NCBI RefSeq assembly: GCF_000761485.1
Contig: NZ_JPMX01000052.1
Span: 16,252 to 55,759 of the forward strand
DNA: 39,508 nucleotides
Reading direction: 5' to 3'
Origin: Modestobacter caceresii
GTDB lineage: Bacteria > Actinomycetota > Actinomycetes > Mycobacteriales > Geodermatophilaceae
Shown: one piece after another, positions 32,902 through 39,508 of the stretch
Layout of the letters: each line of letters starts with the position of its first letter
How positions within the stretch are numbered: the first letter of the stretch is position 1
Program-made: the position numbers and the translations under genes
Notes under the pieces: model-generated
Told to the model about the DNA's origin: nothing
Databases searched by the model: none
What the model saw: only the letters and a program-made list of their open reading frames with translations

Positions 32902-33306
32902 TCAGCGGCGGGCGAGGACCGCCATGGCCACCGCGCACCCCCACCCGGCCACCACCACCGGGGTCTCGACCGGGTCGAACCCGCCCGGACTGACCCGGAG
33001 GCGGGTGCAGCGCTCGCTCAGGTAGCCGAACGTCAGCCCGGTGCCGGGCCACCGGAGCACCCAGCGGGCCCGGTCGTCCGGCCCGCGGAGCAGCCGGGCG
33101 GTCGCCCAGACCTGCGGCCCGAGCAGGTACGGCGGTGCGCTGAAGGCCGTGCCGAACCAGAGCCAGTCCCGGACGAGGTGGTCCGGGCTCCCCACCAGGA
33201 AGGGGACGTCGCAGTGCCGGCGGCGGCGCAGCGCGACGACGTGACCGGCCAGCTGAGCGGCCAGCTGGGTCGCCGAGACGGCCAGGAGCGTCGATCGCTG
33301 CACCAT
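32902..33306 (-). CDS. Conserved-looking small membrane protein, unknown
   Basis: 134 residues. One hydrophobic segment at the N-terminus (STLLAVSATQLAAQLAGHVV) and weaker ones in the middle (FGTAFSAPPYLLGP) and at the end (VVVAGWGCAVAMAVLARR). The central part GSPDHLVRDWLWFGTAFSAP looks conserved, but I cannot name a family. ATG 33306 is the first start and has no strong ribosome binding site. Its stop is 60 bp from the stop of the convergent yqeY-like gene. Confidence 0.6.
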   Translation of the reverse strand: MVQRSTLLAVSATQLAAQLAGHVVALRRRRHCDVPFLVGSPDHLVRDWLWFGTAFSAPPYLLGPQVWATARLLRGPDDRARWVLRWPGTGLTFGYLSERCTRLRVSPGGFDPVETPVVVAGWGCAVAMAVLARR

Positions 33307-33346
33307 GCCCCCGCACGGTAGGGCGCCCGGGCCGTCCAGCGACGGC

Positions 33347-33757
33347 TCAGCTCAGCTGGTTGATCCGGATCAGGTTGCCCGTCGGGTCGCGGAAGGCGCA
33401 GTCGCGGACGCCGTAGTCCTGGTCCGTCGGCTCCTGGAGCACCTCGGCGCCACTGGCCTCGATCTTGCCGAAGGTGCCGTCGAGGTCGTCGGTGCCCAGG
33501 GTGAGTGCGGCGTAGTTGCCCTTGGCGATCAGCTCCAGGACGGTGCGGCGCTCGTCCTCGGTGATGGTGGGGTCGGCGGCCGGCGGGTGAAGGACGACGG
33601 AGGTCTGCGGCTGGCCGGCGGGACCGACGGTGATCCAGCGCATGTCCTCGTAGCCGACGTCGTTGCGGACCTCGAAGCCCAGGACGTCGCGGTAGAAGGC
33701 GAGCGAGGCCTCCGGGTCGGTGTGCGGCAGGAACGCATAGTGGATGGTCAGGTTCAT
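33347..33757 (-). CDS. VOC-family (glyoxalase/bleomycin-resistance-like) protein
   Basis: 136 residues: two beta-alpha-beta-beta-beta modules. N-terminal module IHYAFLPHTDPEASLAFYRD and VLGFEVRNDVGYEDMRWITV; C-terminal module LTLGTDDLDGTFGKIEASGA then CAFRDPTGNLIRINQ. It may bind a small molecule or a metal; substrate unknown. Start ATG 33757 overlaps the stop of the AraC-type regulator gene by 4 bp (ATGA), so it is translationally coupled to it. A TAGCGT box 7 bp before the ATG might also give a leaderless internal transcript. Confidence 0.92.
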   Translation of the reverse strand: MNLTIHYAFLPHTDPEASLAFYRDVLGFEVRNDVGYEDMRWITVGPAGQPQTSVVLHPPAADPTITEDERRTVLELIAKGNYAALTLGTDDLDGTFGKIEASGAEVLQEPTDQDYGVRDCAFRDPTGNLIRINQLS

Positions 33758-34212
33758 GGCGTCGACGCTAGGGCCGGCACCGGCGCCCGGGCTTCTCGAT
33801 TCCTGACCGGTCTGGTCACCTGTTTCGCCAGGCACGGCGGGATCCCCGCGCTCCCCCGGACGGCCTGCTCGCGGTAGACGCTCGGGGGCATCCCGACCAG
33901 TTCGGTGAAGCGGGTGCTGAAGGTGCCCAGCGACCCGTAGCCGACGGCGAAGCAGACCTCGGTCACGCTGAGGTCGCCCCGGCGCAGCAGCGTCATCGCC
34001 CGCTCGATCCGCCGGGTCATCAGGTAGGCGTACGGCGACTCCCCGTAGGCCCGCTTGAACTCCCGGCTCAGGTGCCCGGCCGACACGTGCACCCCGCGGG
34101 CGAGCGCGTCGACGTCCAGTGGCTGGGCGTACTCGCGGTCGATCCGGTCCCGGACCCGGCGCAGCAGCACCAGGTCGGCCAGACGCTGCTCGGAGACGGG
34201 TCCACCGGCCAT
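33754..34212 (-). CDS. AraC-family transcriptional regulator (DNA-binding domain only)
   Basis: 152 residues; two helix-turn-helix motifs fill residues 20-120: LDVDALARGVHVSAGHLSRE and SVTEVCFAVGYGSLGTFSTR, with FTELVGMPPSVYREQ as the C-terminal helix. There is no separate sensor domain, which fits the short class of AraC regulators paired with a VOC protein. The ATG at 34212 is chosen because a TACGAT -10 box ends 7 bp before it (leaderless); a GTG at 34245 would place the promoter inside the gene. It probably controls its own operon with the VOC gene. Confidence 0.92.
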   Translation of the reverse strand: MAGGPVSEQRLADLVLLRRVRDRIDREYAQPLDVDALARGVHVSAGHLSREFKRAYGESPYAYLMTRRIERAMTLLRRGDLSVTEVCFAVGYGSLGTFSTRFTELVGMPPSVYREQAVRGSAGIPPCLAKQVTRPVRNREARAPVPALASTP

Positions 34213-34219
34213 GACCAAG

Positions 34220-34247
34220 ATCGTAGGGACGCGCCGGGACAGCACAA
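34220..34247 (-). promoter_or_regulatory. Candidate leaderless promoter of the AraC-VOC operon
   Basis: On the minus strand TTGTGC (34247-34242) and TACGAT (34225-34220) are 16 bp apart; the start codon lies 7 bp after the -10, so the transcript would begin at or next to the ATG at 34212. Confidence 0.5.
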
Positions 34248-34316
34248 GCCTCCCGGCGCAGGAGGCTGCGGTGGCCCCGCCGCAGCGGGCCGGGAGCGTG
34301 TTGGTAGAACCGGCCG

Positions 34317-34964
34317 GTGAGCACCGAGGCGACGCTGTTGCTCACCCTCGACCTCGTCGGGACGTTCGCCTTCGCGCTGAACGGTGCGCTGACCGCGCTG
34401 CGGGTGACCCGGCTCGACATCGTCGGCGTCGTCACGCTGGGGATGACCACGGCCCTCGGGGGCGGGATCATCCGGGACGTCCTGCTCGGCAGCCTGCCGC
34501 CGGCGACGTTCAGCGACTGGCGCTACCTGGCGGTGGCCGCCGTCGGCGGGCTGGTGGCGTTCGTCTTCGGGCCCGGGCTGGACCGACTGAACACCCCGAT
34601 CACGGTGCTGGACGCCGCGGGACTGAGCCTGTTCGCGGTCACCGGCGCCGCCAAGGCCCTCGCCCTGGGACTCGGCCCGGCGCAGGCGGTGCTGCTCGGT
34701 GCGCTCACCGGCGTGGGTGGCGGCACGCTGCGCGACGTCCTGATCGGACAGGTGCCGTCGGTGTTCCGCAGCGGCCTGTACGCGATCCCGGCGCTGCTCG
34801 GAGCGACGGCCACCGTGGTGGCCATCCGGCTCGACGCGTACGGGGTGGCCACCGCCGTCGGCGCGGCGGTCCTCTGCTTCACCGTCCGGATGCTCGGTGT
34901 CCGGTTCGGGTGGAACGCACCGATGCCCCGGACGCCGCGCGCGCAGCGCCCGCACGGCGGCTGA
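34317..34964 (+). CDS. TRIC-type cation channel family protein (YadS/UPF0126)
   Basis: 215 residues, seven membrane segments in the two-fold repeat of bacterial TRIC channels: LDLVGTFAFALNGALTALRV, then GGGIIRDVLLGSLPPATF, and in the second half LDAAGLSLFAVTGAAKALAL, then GGGTLRDVLIGQVPSVF. The twin GGGxxRDVL motifs are diagnostic of the family. TRIC channels conduct potassium or sodium as trimers. GTG 34317 follows a short leader without a strong ribosome binding site. It stands alone and ends before a perfect terminator hairpin. A sodium-handling link with the rhodopsin is speculation. Confidence 0.93.
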   Translation: MSTEATLLLTLDLVGTFAFALNGALTALRVTRLDIVGVVTLGMTTALGGGIIRDVLLGSLPPATFSDWRYLAVAAVGGLVAFVFGPGLDRLNTPITVLDAAGLSLFAVTGAAKALALGLGPAQAVLLGALTGVGGGTLRDVLIGQVPSVFRSGLYAIPALLGATATVVAIRLDAYGVATAVGAAVLCFTVRMLGVRFGWNAPMPRTPRAQRPHGG

Positions 34965-34980
34965 CCGACCGGGTGCGCTC

Positions 34981-35028
34981 ACGTCCAGGGCCCGGCTCGA
35001 CGAGGTGGTCGAGCCGGGCCCTGGACGT
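34981..35028. terminator. Perfect 21 bp terminator stem
   Basis: Bases 34981-35001 pair exactly with 35008-35028 around a GAGGTG loop (core arm CCAGGGCCCGGCTCGAC). It lies between the convergent TRIC channel and lipoprotein genes and touches the stop codon of the latter. No T-run. Confidence 0.85.
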
Positions 35029-35636
35029 CAGCCGCTGGTCTGCGTGAACAGCCAGTCGCGCAGGGCCGCGATATCGTACGCGGGCTGGAAGGACGCCATG
35101 TGCTCGCTGTTCATCGGGCCGGAGGCCGAGCCGTTCGCCTCGAGGACGGTGCCCTCGGCGAAGGTGGCGAAGTTGATGCTGCTGCCCTCGGCGAGCAGTT
35201 CGGCGGCCGCCGCCTCCAGCTCATCGGCCGACCAGGTCGCGTTCCACTCGGTGACCGCGCTGTAGTCGACGCCCGCCGCATCCAGCATCGCCTGCACGTC
35301 GGCCTGACCACCGGAGGCGTTGGCGTCACCGGCGGCGGCGGTGTAGATGAAGTTCTCCCCCACCAGGTTGTAGGACATCGTCGTGCCGGTGTCCGGGTCG
35401 GTGTAGGTGAACTGCTGGAACTGGCCCGCCACCTCCGCCACCAGGCTCTCCAGGGTCGGGCTCTCGGTGGTGCTGTCGGTGGTGGTGCTGGTGGTGTCGG
35501 CCGCCGAGGCCGAGACAGAGGACGTCGCAGCGGCGCTCGCGGTGGACTCCGTGCTGCCACCGCAGGCCGCCGTCCCGAACAGCAGGGAGGCGAGGACTCC
35601 GGCGACGAGCAGGCGCTGGGGGCGGGATGTGTTCAT
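35028..35636 (-). CDS. Lipoprotein resembling an internally deleted alpha/beta hydrolase
   Basis: 202 residues. Signal peptide and lipobox: RPQRLLVAGVLASLLFGTAA then C25. Residues 30-60 are a Ser/Thr-rich linker. Residues 62-90 (VAEVAGQFQQFTYTDPDTGT) resemble the N-terminal strand of extracellular alpha/beta-hydrolase esterases or predicted peptidases. Residues 95-202 (YTAAAGDANASGGQADVQAM to NSEHMASFQPAYDIAALRDW) resemble their C-terminal third, ending at the catalytic-histidine region. The central part with the Gly-x-Ser-x-Gly nucleophile is absent, although the frame is intact. It would be a non-enzymatic or decaying protein on the outer face of the membrane. Start ATG 35636; no clear ribosome binding site. 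This reading rests on remembered family patterns. Confidence 0.7.
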   Translation of the reverse strand: MNTSRPQRLLVAGVLASLLFGTAACGGSTESTASAAATSSVSASAADTTSTTTDSTTESPTLESLVAEVAGQFQQFTYTDPDTGTTMSYNLVGENFIYTAAAGDANASGGQADVQAMLDAAGVDYSAVTEWNATWSADELEAAAAELLAEGSSINFATFAEGTVLEANGSASGPMNSEHMASFQPAYDIAALRDWLFTQTSG

Positions 35637-35856
35637 GTCAGTGAGCGTCTGTGCGGATCTGGTGACCGACTGGGCGCTCACCATGCGCTCACTGTGAGCC
35701 CGCGCTGGCGTCCGAGGCCACGAGTTGACCTGAACGTCACATGAGGGTCTTCTGTTAAAACGTGACCTGGGGCACTCTGTCCGCCACACCGCGCGGCCAC
35801 CCCCCTCGCCGCGCACCCGCATTCGTCAACATCCGTAGACGTTCCGAGGTGCAGCC
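35637..35856. other. Divergent promoter region: lipoprotein and amine oxidase
   Basis: 220 bp without a gene. It includes the only AT-richer patch of the area (TTCTGTTAAAACGTGAC, about 35748-35764), with GTCAC and GTGAC half-sites about 25 bp apart. Promoters for both genes are expected here, but I could not fit a convincing -35/-10 pair. Confidence 0.4.
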
Positions 35857-37818
35857 ATGACCACCACCCAGCTCCAGCTGACCCATCCCCTGGACCCCGT
35901 CCAGCCCGCGGAGATCGAAGAGGTACGGCGGATCACCGCCGCGGCCGGCCTGGTCGCCGACAGCACCCGCTTCGTCTACGTCGGCCTGCAGGAACCGCCC
36001 AAGCAGGAGGTGCTGGCGCACCGTCCTGGGCAGCCGGTCACCCGGCGCTTCCGGGTCCTGCTCCTGGACCTGGCGTCGCAGGTCTCCAGCGACGTGGTGG
36101 TCGACGCGACCGCCGGCGAGGTCGTCTCAGCGGTCGAGCTGGACACCGCCACCTCCGGCCAGCTCCCGGTGCTGGACGAGGAGTTCGAGCTGGTCGAGCA
36201 GCTGCTGTCCACCGACGAGCGGTGGCTGGCCGCCCTGGCGGCCCGGGACCTGGACGTCGCCCAGGTCCGGGTGGCCCCCCTGTCGGCCGGCGCCTACGAG
36301 GAGTACCCGGACGAGGCGGGGCGGCGAGTCCTGCGCGGCCTGGCGTTCCTGCAGGAGACGCCCACGGACTCCGCCTGGGCACACCCGATCGACGGGCTGG
36401 TGGCCTACGTCGACACGATCAACCGGGTCGTCGACCAGGTCATCGACACCGGCGCCGTCCCGGTGCCCGCCGGCTCGGGCAACTACGACGACCCGGCGGT
36501 CAGCGGCCCGCCGCGGACCACGCAGAAGCCGATCGAGATCACCCAGCCCCAGGGGTCGAGCCTGACCCTGGAGGGCAACGTGCTCACCTGGGAGAAGTGG
36601 TCGCTGCGCGTCGGCTTCGACACCCGCGAGGGCCTCGTGCTGCACCAGATCGGGTTCGACGAGGGCACCGGCGTGCGGCCGATCGTCTACCGCGCCTCGA
36701 TCGCCGAGATGGTCGTCCCCTACGCCGACCCCAACCCGGTGCGCTCCTGGCAGAACTACTTCGACACCGGCGAGTACCTGGTCGGCCGCTACGCCAACGC
36801 CCTCGAGCTCGGCTGCGACTGCCTCGGCGACATCACCTACCTGGACGCCGTCATCGCCGACGAGCAGGGCAACCCGCGCACGCTGCCCAACGCGGTCTGC
36901 ATCCATGAGGAGGACTACGGGATCCTCTGGAAGCACACCGACCTGTGGAGCGGATCGCAGCAGACCCGCCGGCAGCGGCGGCTGGTGGTCTCCTTCTTCA
37001 CCACCGTGGGCAACTACGACTACGGCTTCTACTGGTACCTCTACCTCGACGGCACCATCGAGTTCGAGGCCAAGGCGACCGGCGTCGTCTTCACCTCCGC
37101 GCACGCCGGCGGCGACTACCCCTACGCCTCGCAGATCGCCCCGGGGCTGGGCGCACCGCTGCACCAGCACCTGTTCAGCGCCCGCCTGGACATGACGGTC
37201 GACGGCATCGCCAACCGGGTCGACGAGGTGGACGTCGTCCGCCTCCCGATGGGGCCGGACAACCAGCGCGGCAACGCGTTCACCACCTCCTGCACCACCC
37301 TGGCCACCGAGTCCGCGGCCCAGCGCGACGCGTCCCCGGCCACCAACCGTGTCTGGCACGTCGTCAACCCCGAGCGGCTCAACCACGTCGGCCAGCCCGT
37401 CGGCTACGCCCTGTTCCCGGAGGGCCTGCCGACGCTGCTGTCGGACCCGGACTCCTCGATCGCCCGGCGGGCGGCGTTCGCCACCCGGCACCTGTGGGTG
37501 ACCCGCTACGACGCCGCCGAGCGGTACGCGGCCGGGGACTTCGTCAACCAGCACAGCGGGGGCTCCGGGCTGCCGGAGTACGCCGCGGCCGACCGGGACA
37601 TCGACGGCCAGGACCTGGTCGTCTGGCACACCTTCGGGCTCACCCACGTGCCTCGGACGGAGGACTGGCCGATCATGCCCGTCGACTACACCGGCTTCCG
37701 GCTCAAGCCGTTCGGCTTCTTCGACCGGAACCCCACCCTCGACGTGCCGGCCTCGACCTCCGCGCACTGCACCGGCGGCGCCAGCTCCTGCTCGGGTGCG
37801 GAGGCCTCCGGTGAGTGA
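35857..37818 (+). CDS. Copper-containing primary amine oxidase (TPQ enzyme)
   Basis: 653 residues. It oxidises primary amines to aldehydes, hydrogen peroxide and ammonia using copper and topaquinone. The TPQ precursor tyrosine is Y387 in [12 protein letters not shown]; the catalytic base is D303 in [14 protein letters not shown]; copper ligands are H436 and H438 ([12 protein letters not shown]) and H597 ([14 protein letters not shown]). Two N-terminal N2/N3-type domains precede the large catalytic domain from about residue 235. No signal peptide, so cytoplasmic. Start ATG 35857 follows GAGGT. Its end overlaps the APC permease gene by 8 bp, so they form an amine uptake and breakdown unit. Substrate (tyramine, histamine, phenethylamine or other) cannot be told from sequence. 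Confidence 0.97.
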   Translation: MTTTQLQLTHPLDPVQPAEIEEVRRITAAAGLVADSTRFVYVGLQEPPKQEVLAHRPGQPVTRRFRVLLLDLASQVSSDVVVDATAGEVVSAVELDTATSGQLPVLDEEFELVEQLLSTDERWLAALAARDLDVAQVRVAPLSAGAYEEYPDEAGRRVLRGLAFLQETPTDSAWAHPIDGLVAYVDTINRVVDQVIDTGAVPVPAGSGNYDDPAVSGPPRTTQKPIEITQPQGSSLTLEGNVLTWEKWSLRVGFDTREGLVLHQIGFDEGTGVRPIVYRASIAEMVVPYADPNPVRSWQNYFDTGEYLVGRYANALELGCDCLGDITYLDAVIADEQGNPRTLPNAVCIHEEDYGILWKHTDLWSGSQQTRRQRRLVVSFFTTVGNYDYGFYWYLYLDGTIEFEAKATGVVFTSAHAGGDYPYASQIAPGLGAPLHQHLFSARLDMTVDGIANRVDEVDVVRLPMGPDNQRGNAFTTSCTTLATESAAQRDASPATNRVWHVVNPERLNHVGQPVGYALFPEGLPTLLSDPDSSIARRAAFATRHLWVTRYDAAERYAAGDFVNQHSGGSGLPEYAAADRDIDGQDLVVWHTFGLTHVPRTEDWPIMPVDYTGFRLKPFGFFDRNPTLDVPASTSAHCTGGASSCSGAEASGE

Positions 37819-39382
37819 GCGCCCGACCACCTCGAACGGCGCGACCGCGCTGACCTCCCCCGGCCGGTCGGCCGGCCGGGGCAGCGACGGCGAGCAGCTG
37901 AAGTCCGGCCGGCTCGGCGTCCTCGGCATCGTCTTCTTCGTCGTCGCCGCCGCGGCCCCGCTGGTCGGCATGACCGGCGCCGTGCCGGTGGCCATCGCGG
38001 CCGGCAACGGCGCCGGCGCCCCGGGCGCCTACGTCGCCGTCGGGATCGCCCTGCTGGTGTTCGCCTCCGCCTTCTCGGCGATGAGCCGGGTGGTGACCAA
38101 CACCGGCGCGTTCTTCGCCTACGTCGGCCGCGGCCTGGGCCTGTCCGCCGGCGTCGGCTCGGCGTTCGTCTCCGTGTTCGCCTACCTGACCATCCAGCTG
38201 GCGGTCTACGGCTTCTTCGGCGGTCTGATGGCCGGGCAGATGGACGCCACCTTCGGCATCGACGCCCCCTGGTGGCTGTGGACGCTCGCCGCCTGGGCTC
38301 TGGTGCTCGCCCTCTCGGTGGTCAGCGTCGACGTCGGCGCCAAGGTCCTCGGCACGCTCATGGTGCTGGAGCTGCTCAGCCTGGCCGTCGTCGCCGTCGC
38401 CGTCATGCTCGAGGGCGGCGGCCCCGACGGGGCGAACCTCGTCGAGTCCTTCGCCCCGCAGAACGTCTTCGTGGGCGGCCTGGCCGGCTCGGCCGGCATC
38501 GCGCTGGCGTTCGCGTTCGCCTCCTACATCGGCTTCGAGGCCACCGCGATCTACGGCGAGGAGAGCAAGGACCCCGAGCGCACCGTGCCGCGGGCCACCT
38601 ACGCCGCGGTCGGGCTGATCACCGTCATCTTCGCGGCGGCCTCCTGGGCCGTGGTGAGCGGACTGGGCACCGACGACGTCGTCGCCCGGGTGCTCGAGGA
38701 GTCCTCGGTGGACGGCGTGCCGCTGGCCGACCCGGCAGCGGTGCTGTTCTCCGTCGCCGCCAGCTACGTCGGCGACTGGCTGGCCACGGTGATGAGCTGG
38801 CTGGTGCTCTCCAGCCTGTTCGCCGGGCTGCTGGCCTTCCAGAACTGCAGCGCCCGCTACTTCTTCTCCCTCGGCCGGGCCGGGGTCTTCCCCGGGGCGC
38901 TGCAGAGCACCAACCGGCACGGCGCCCCCGGCATCGGGGCGATCGTGACCAGCGTCCTCACCGGCGCGGTCATCGTGGTCTTCGCCCTCGCCGGCCTGGA
39001 CCCGGTGCTCAACCTCTTCTACTGGTCCTCCGGGATGGCGGTCATCTCGGTCGTGCTGGTGGAGATCCTCGTCTGCCTGGCCGTCCTGGTGCACTTCCGC
39101 GGGACGGGGCGCGGGGGCCACTGGTGGTCGACGCTGGCCGCACCCGTGCTCGCCGCCCTCGGCCTGGCCACCGGGCTCTACCTGCTGATCGGCCGGTTCG
39201 GCCTGCTGGCCGGCACCGTCCCCGAGGGAGTCGACCCGGCCGTGACGGCCTGGCAGCTCAGCGCCACCGGCTGGACGCTGGTGCTGCTGCCCTTCGTGCT
39301 GTTCCTGGTCGGGCTGGTGGTCGGCGCGGTGCTCTCCCGGGACGCCGACCAGCGCCCGGCGCTGCGCGACGTCGTGGGCTGA
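37811..39382 (+). CDS. APC-superfamily amino acid/amine permease
   Basis: 523 residues, twelve membrane segments. Helix 1 region [20 protein letters not shown] and the APC signature [50 protein letters not shown] (helix 6 region) is the typical signature with the ESKxPxRTVPRA loop. A 30-residue polar N-terminus precedes helix 1. GTG 37811 lies inside the end of the amine oxidase gene (overlap 8 bp) with GGAGG in front. It probably imports the amine used by that oxidase. Sodium or proton coupling not determinable. Confidence 0.95.
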   Translation: MSERPTTSNGATALTSPGRSAGRGSDGEQLKSGRLGVLGIVFFVVAAAAPLVGMTGAVPVAIAAGNGAGAPGAYVAVGIALLVFASAFSAMSRVVTNTGAFFAYVGRGLGLSAGVGSAFVSVFAYLTIQLAVYGFFGGLMAGQMDATFGIDAPWWLWTLAAWALVLALSVVSVDVGAKVLGTLMVLELLSLAVVAVAVMLEGGGPDGANLVESFAPQNVFVGGLAGSAGIALAFAFASYIGFEATAIYGEESKDPERTVPRATYAAVGLITVIFAAASWAVVSGLGTDDVVARVLEESSVDGVPLADPAAVLFSVAASYVGDWLATVMSWLVLSSLFAGLLAFQNCSARYFFSLGRAGVFPGALQSTNRHGAPGIGAIVTSVLTGAVIVVFALAGLDPVLNLFYWSSGMAVISVVLVEILVCLAVLVHFRGTGRGGHWWSTLAAPVLAALGLATGLYLLIGRFGLLAGTVPEGVDPAVTAWQLSATGWTLVLLPFVLFLVGLVVGAVLSRDADQRPALRDVVG

Positions 39383-39385
39383 GCC

Positions 39386-39508
39386 GTGACCGCTCATCTG
39401 GTGGTCTGCGGCGCGGGTGCGGGACTGGCGATGATCGGGCACTTCCCCCACCGGCCGGTGCTGTGGGTGCCACACGCCCTGGGACTGGCGGCGATGGTGC
39501 TGGCCTGG
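39386..39508 (+). CDS. Start of a small membrane protein gene, cut by the window
   Basis: A GTG at 39386, 3 bp after the permease stop, opens a frame through the window end (41 codons). The product begins HLVVCGAGAGLAMIGHFPHR and continues LWVPHALGLAAMVLAW: two hydrophobic segments with a short loop, so a membrane protein. Position suggests it is the third gene of the amine oxidase/permease operon. Family unknown. Confidence 0.6.
   Translation, partial: MTAHLVVCGAGAGLAMIGHFPHRPVLWVPHALGLAAMVLAW

Noticed and set aside
35700-35780. Possible GlnR-type nitrogen-control box upstream of the amine oxidase
   Set aside because: GTCAC and GTGAC half-sites occur, but the intervening pattern does not fit the GlnR consensus spacing.
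36127-39475. Two long minus-strand frames antisense to the amine oxidase and permease genes
   Set aside because: Shadows of genes with unambiguous catalytic motifs and membrane helices; composition typical of antisense GC-rich frames.

Overview
The window is about 39.5 kb of very GC-rich DNA with dense, mostly intact genes, many GTG starts, short 4-8 bp gene overlaps and candidate leaderless promoters. Together with the gene families seen (mycothiol-type DinB fold protein, MmpL-type transporter, DesK-like two-component systems beside ABC-2 exporters, SpoIIE-type phosphatase, CPBP protease remnant) this points to a high-GC actinobacterium. A Geodermatophilaceae-like member (Blastococcus, Geodermatophilus or Modestobacter type) is my inference. 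No rRNA, tRNA, CRISPR array, phage gene or insertion sequence was seen.

Layout. 1-1775: 3' part of a type II asparaginase gene, then a polysaccharide deacetylase-family gene. 1776-6646: an eroded zone. It has one intact SpoIIE/PP2C phosphatase gene and one universal stress protein gene among broken genes: two different serine-hydrolase N-terminal fragments, a RibD-like stub, protein-like scraps, and a heliorhodopsin gene interrupted by one frameshift. 6647-12963: MMPL transporter, a small acidic protein, secreted gamma-glutamyltransferase, and thiC behind a TPP riboswitch. 13093-16954: two-component system with a divergent ABC-2 exporter. 17030-23286: a minus-strand block with a second ABC-2 exporter, a second two-component system, a type-1 rhodopsin, a Brp/Blh retinal-forming dioxygenase and a phasin-like unknown. 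23455-34964: mixed housekeeping and accessory genes, namely a mycothiol-type DinB protein, SGNH hydrolase, AhpD-like protein, Pcs-like CDP-alcohol phosphatidyltransferase, a MarR/NmrA divergent pair, a methyltransferase, a 27-residue cationic peptide, phospholipase D, YqeY, an AraC-VOC pair and a TRIC channel. 35028-39508: a lipoprotein that looks like an internally deleted alpha/beta hydrolase, then a copper amine oxidase and APC permease operon, and the start of one more gene.

The most notable content is the pair of rhodopsins. The type-1 rhodopsin (18713-19552) has the N-D-Q triad of light-driven sodium pumps (N97, D101, Q108) with R94, D230 and the retinal lysine K234. It resembles KR2 closely over its whole length but differs at the residues known to set KR2 ion selectivity. 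Its neighbour blh can make the retinal from beta-carotene. About 13 kb away lies a heliorhodopsin reading frame with its glutamate counterion and retinal lysine, broken by what looks like one missing base. The cell may thus use, or have used, light both for sodium extrusion and for the unknown heliorhodopsin function. The carotenoid genes needed upstream of Blh are not in this window.

The amine oxidase and permease would import and oxidise amines. The secreted gamma-glutamyltransferase and the asparaginase release ammonia or glutamate. Two twin modules (LuxR-type regulator, histidine kinase, ABC-2 exporter) suggest duplicated envelope or drug stress responses.
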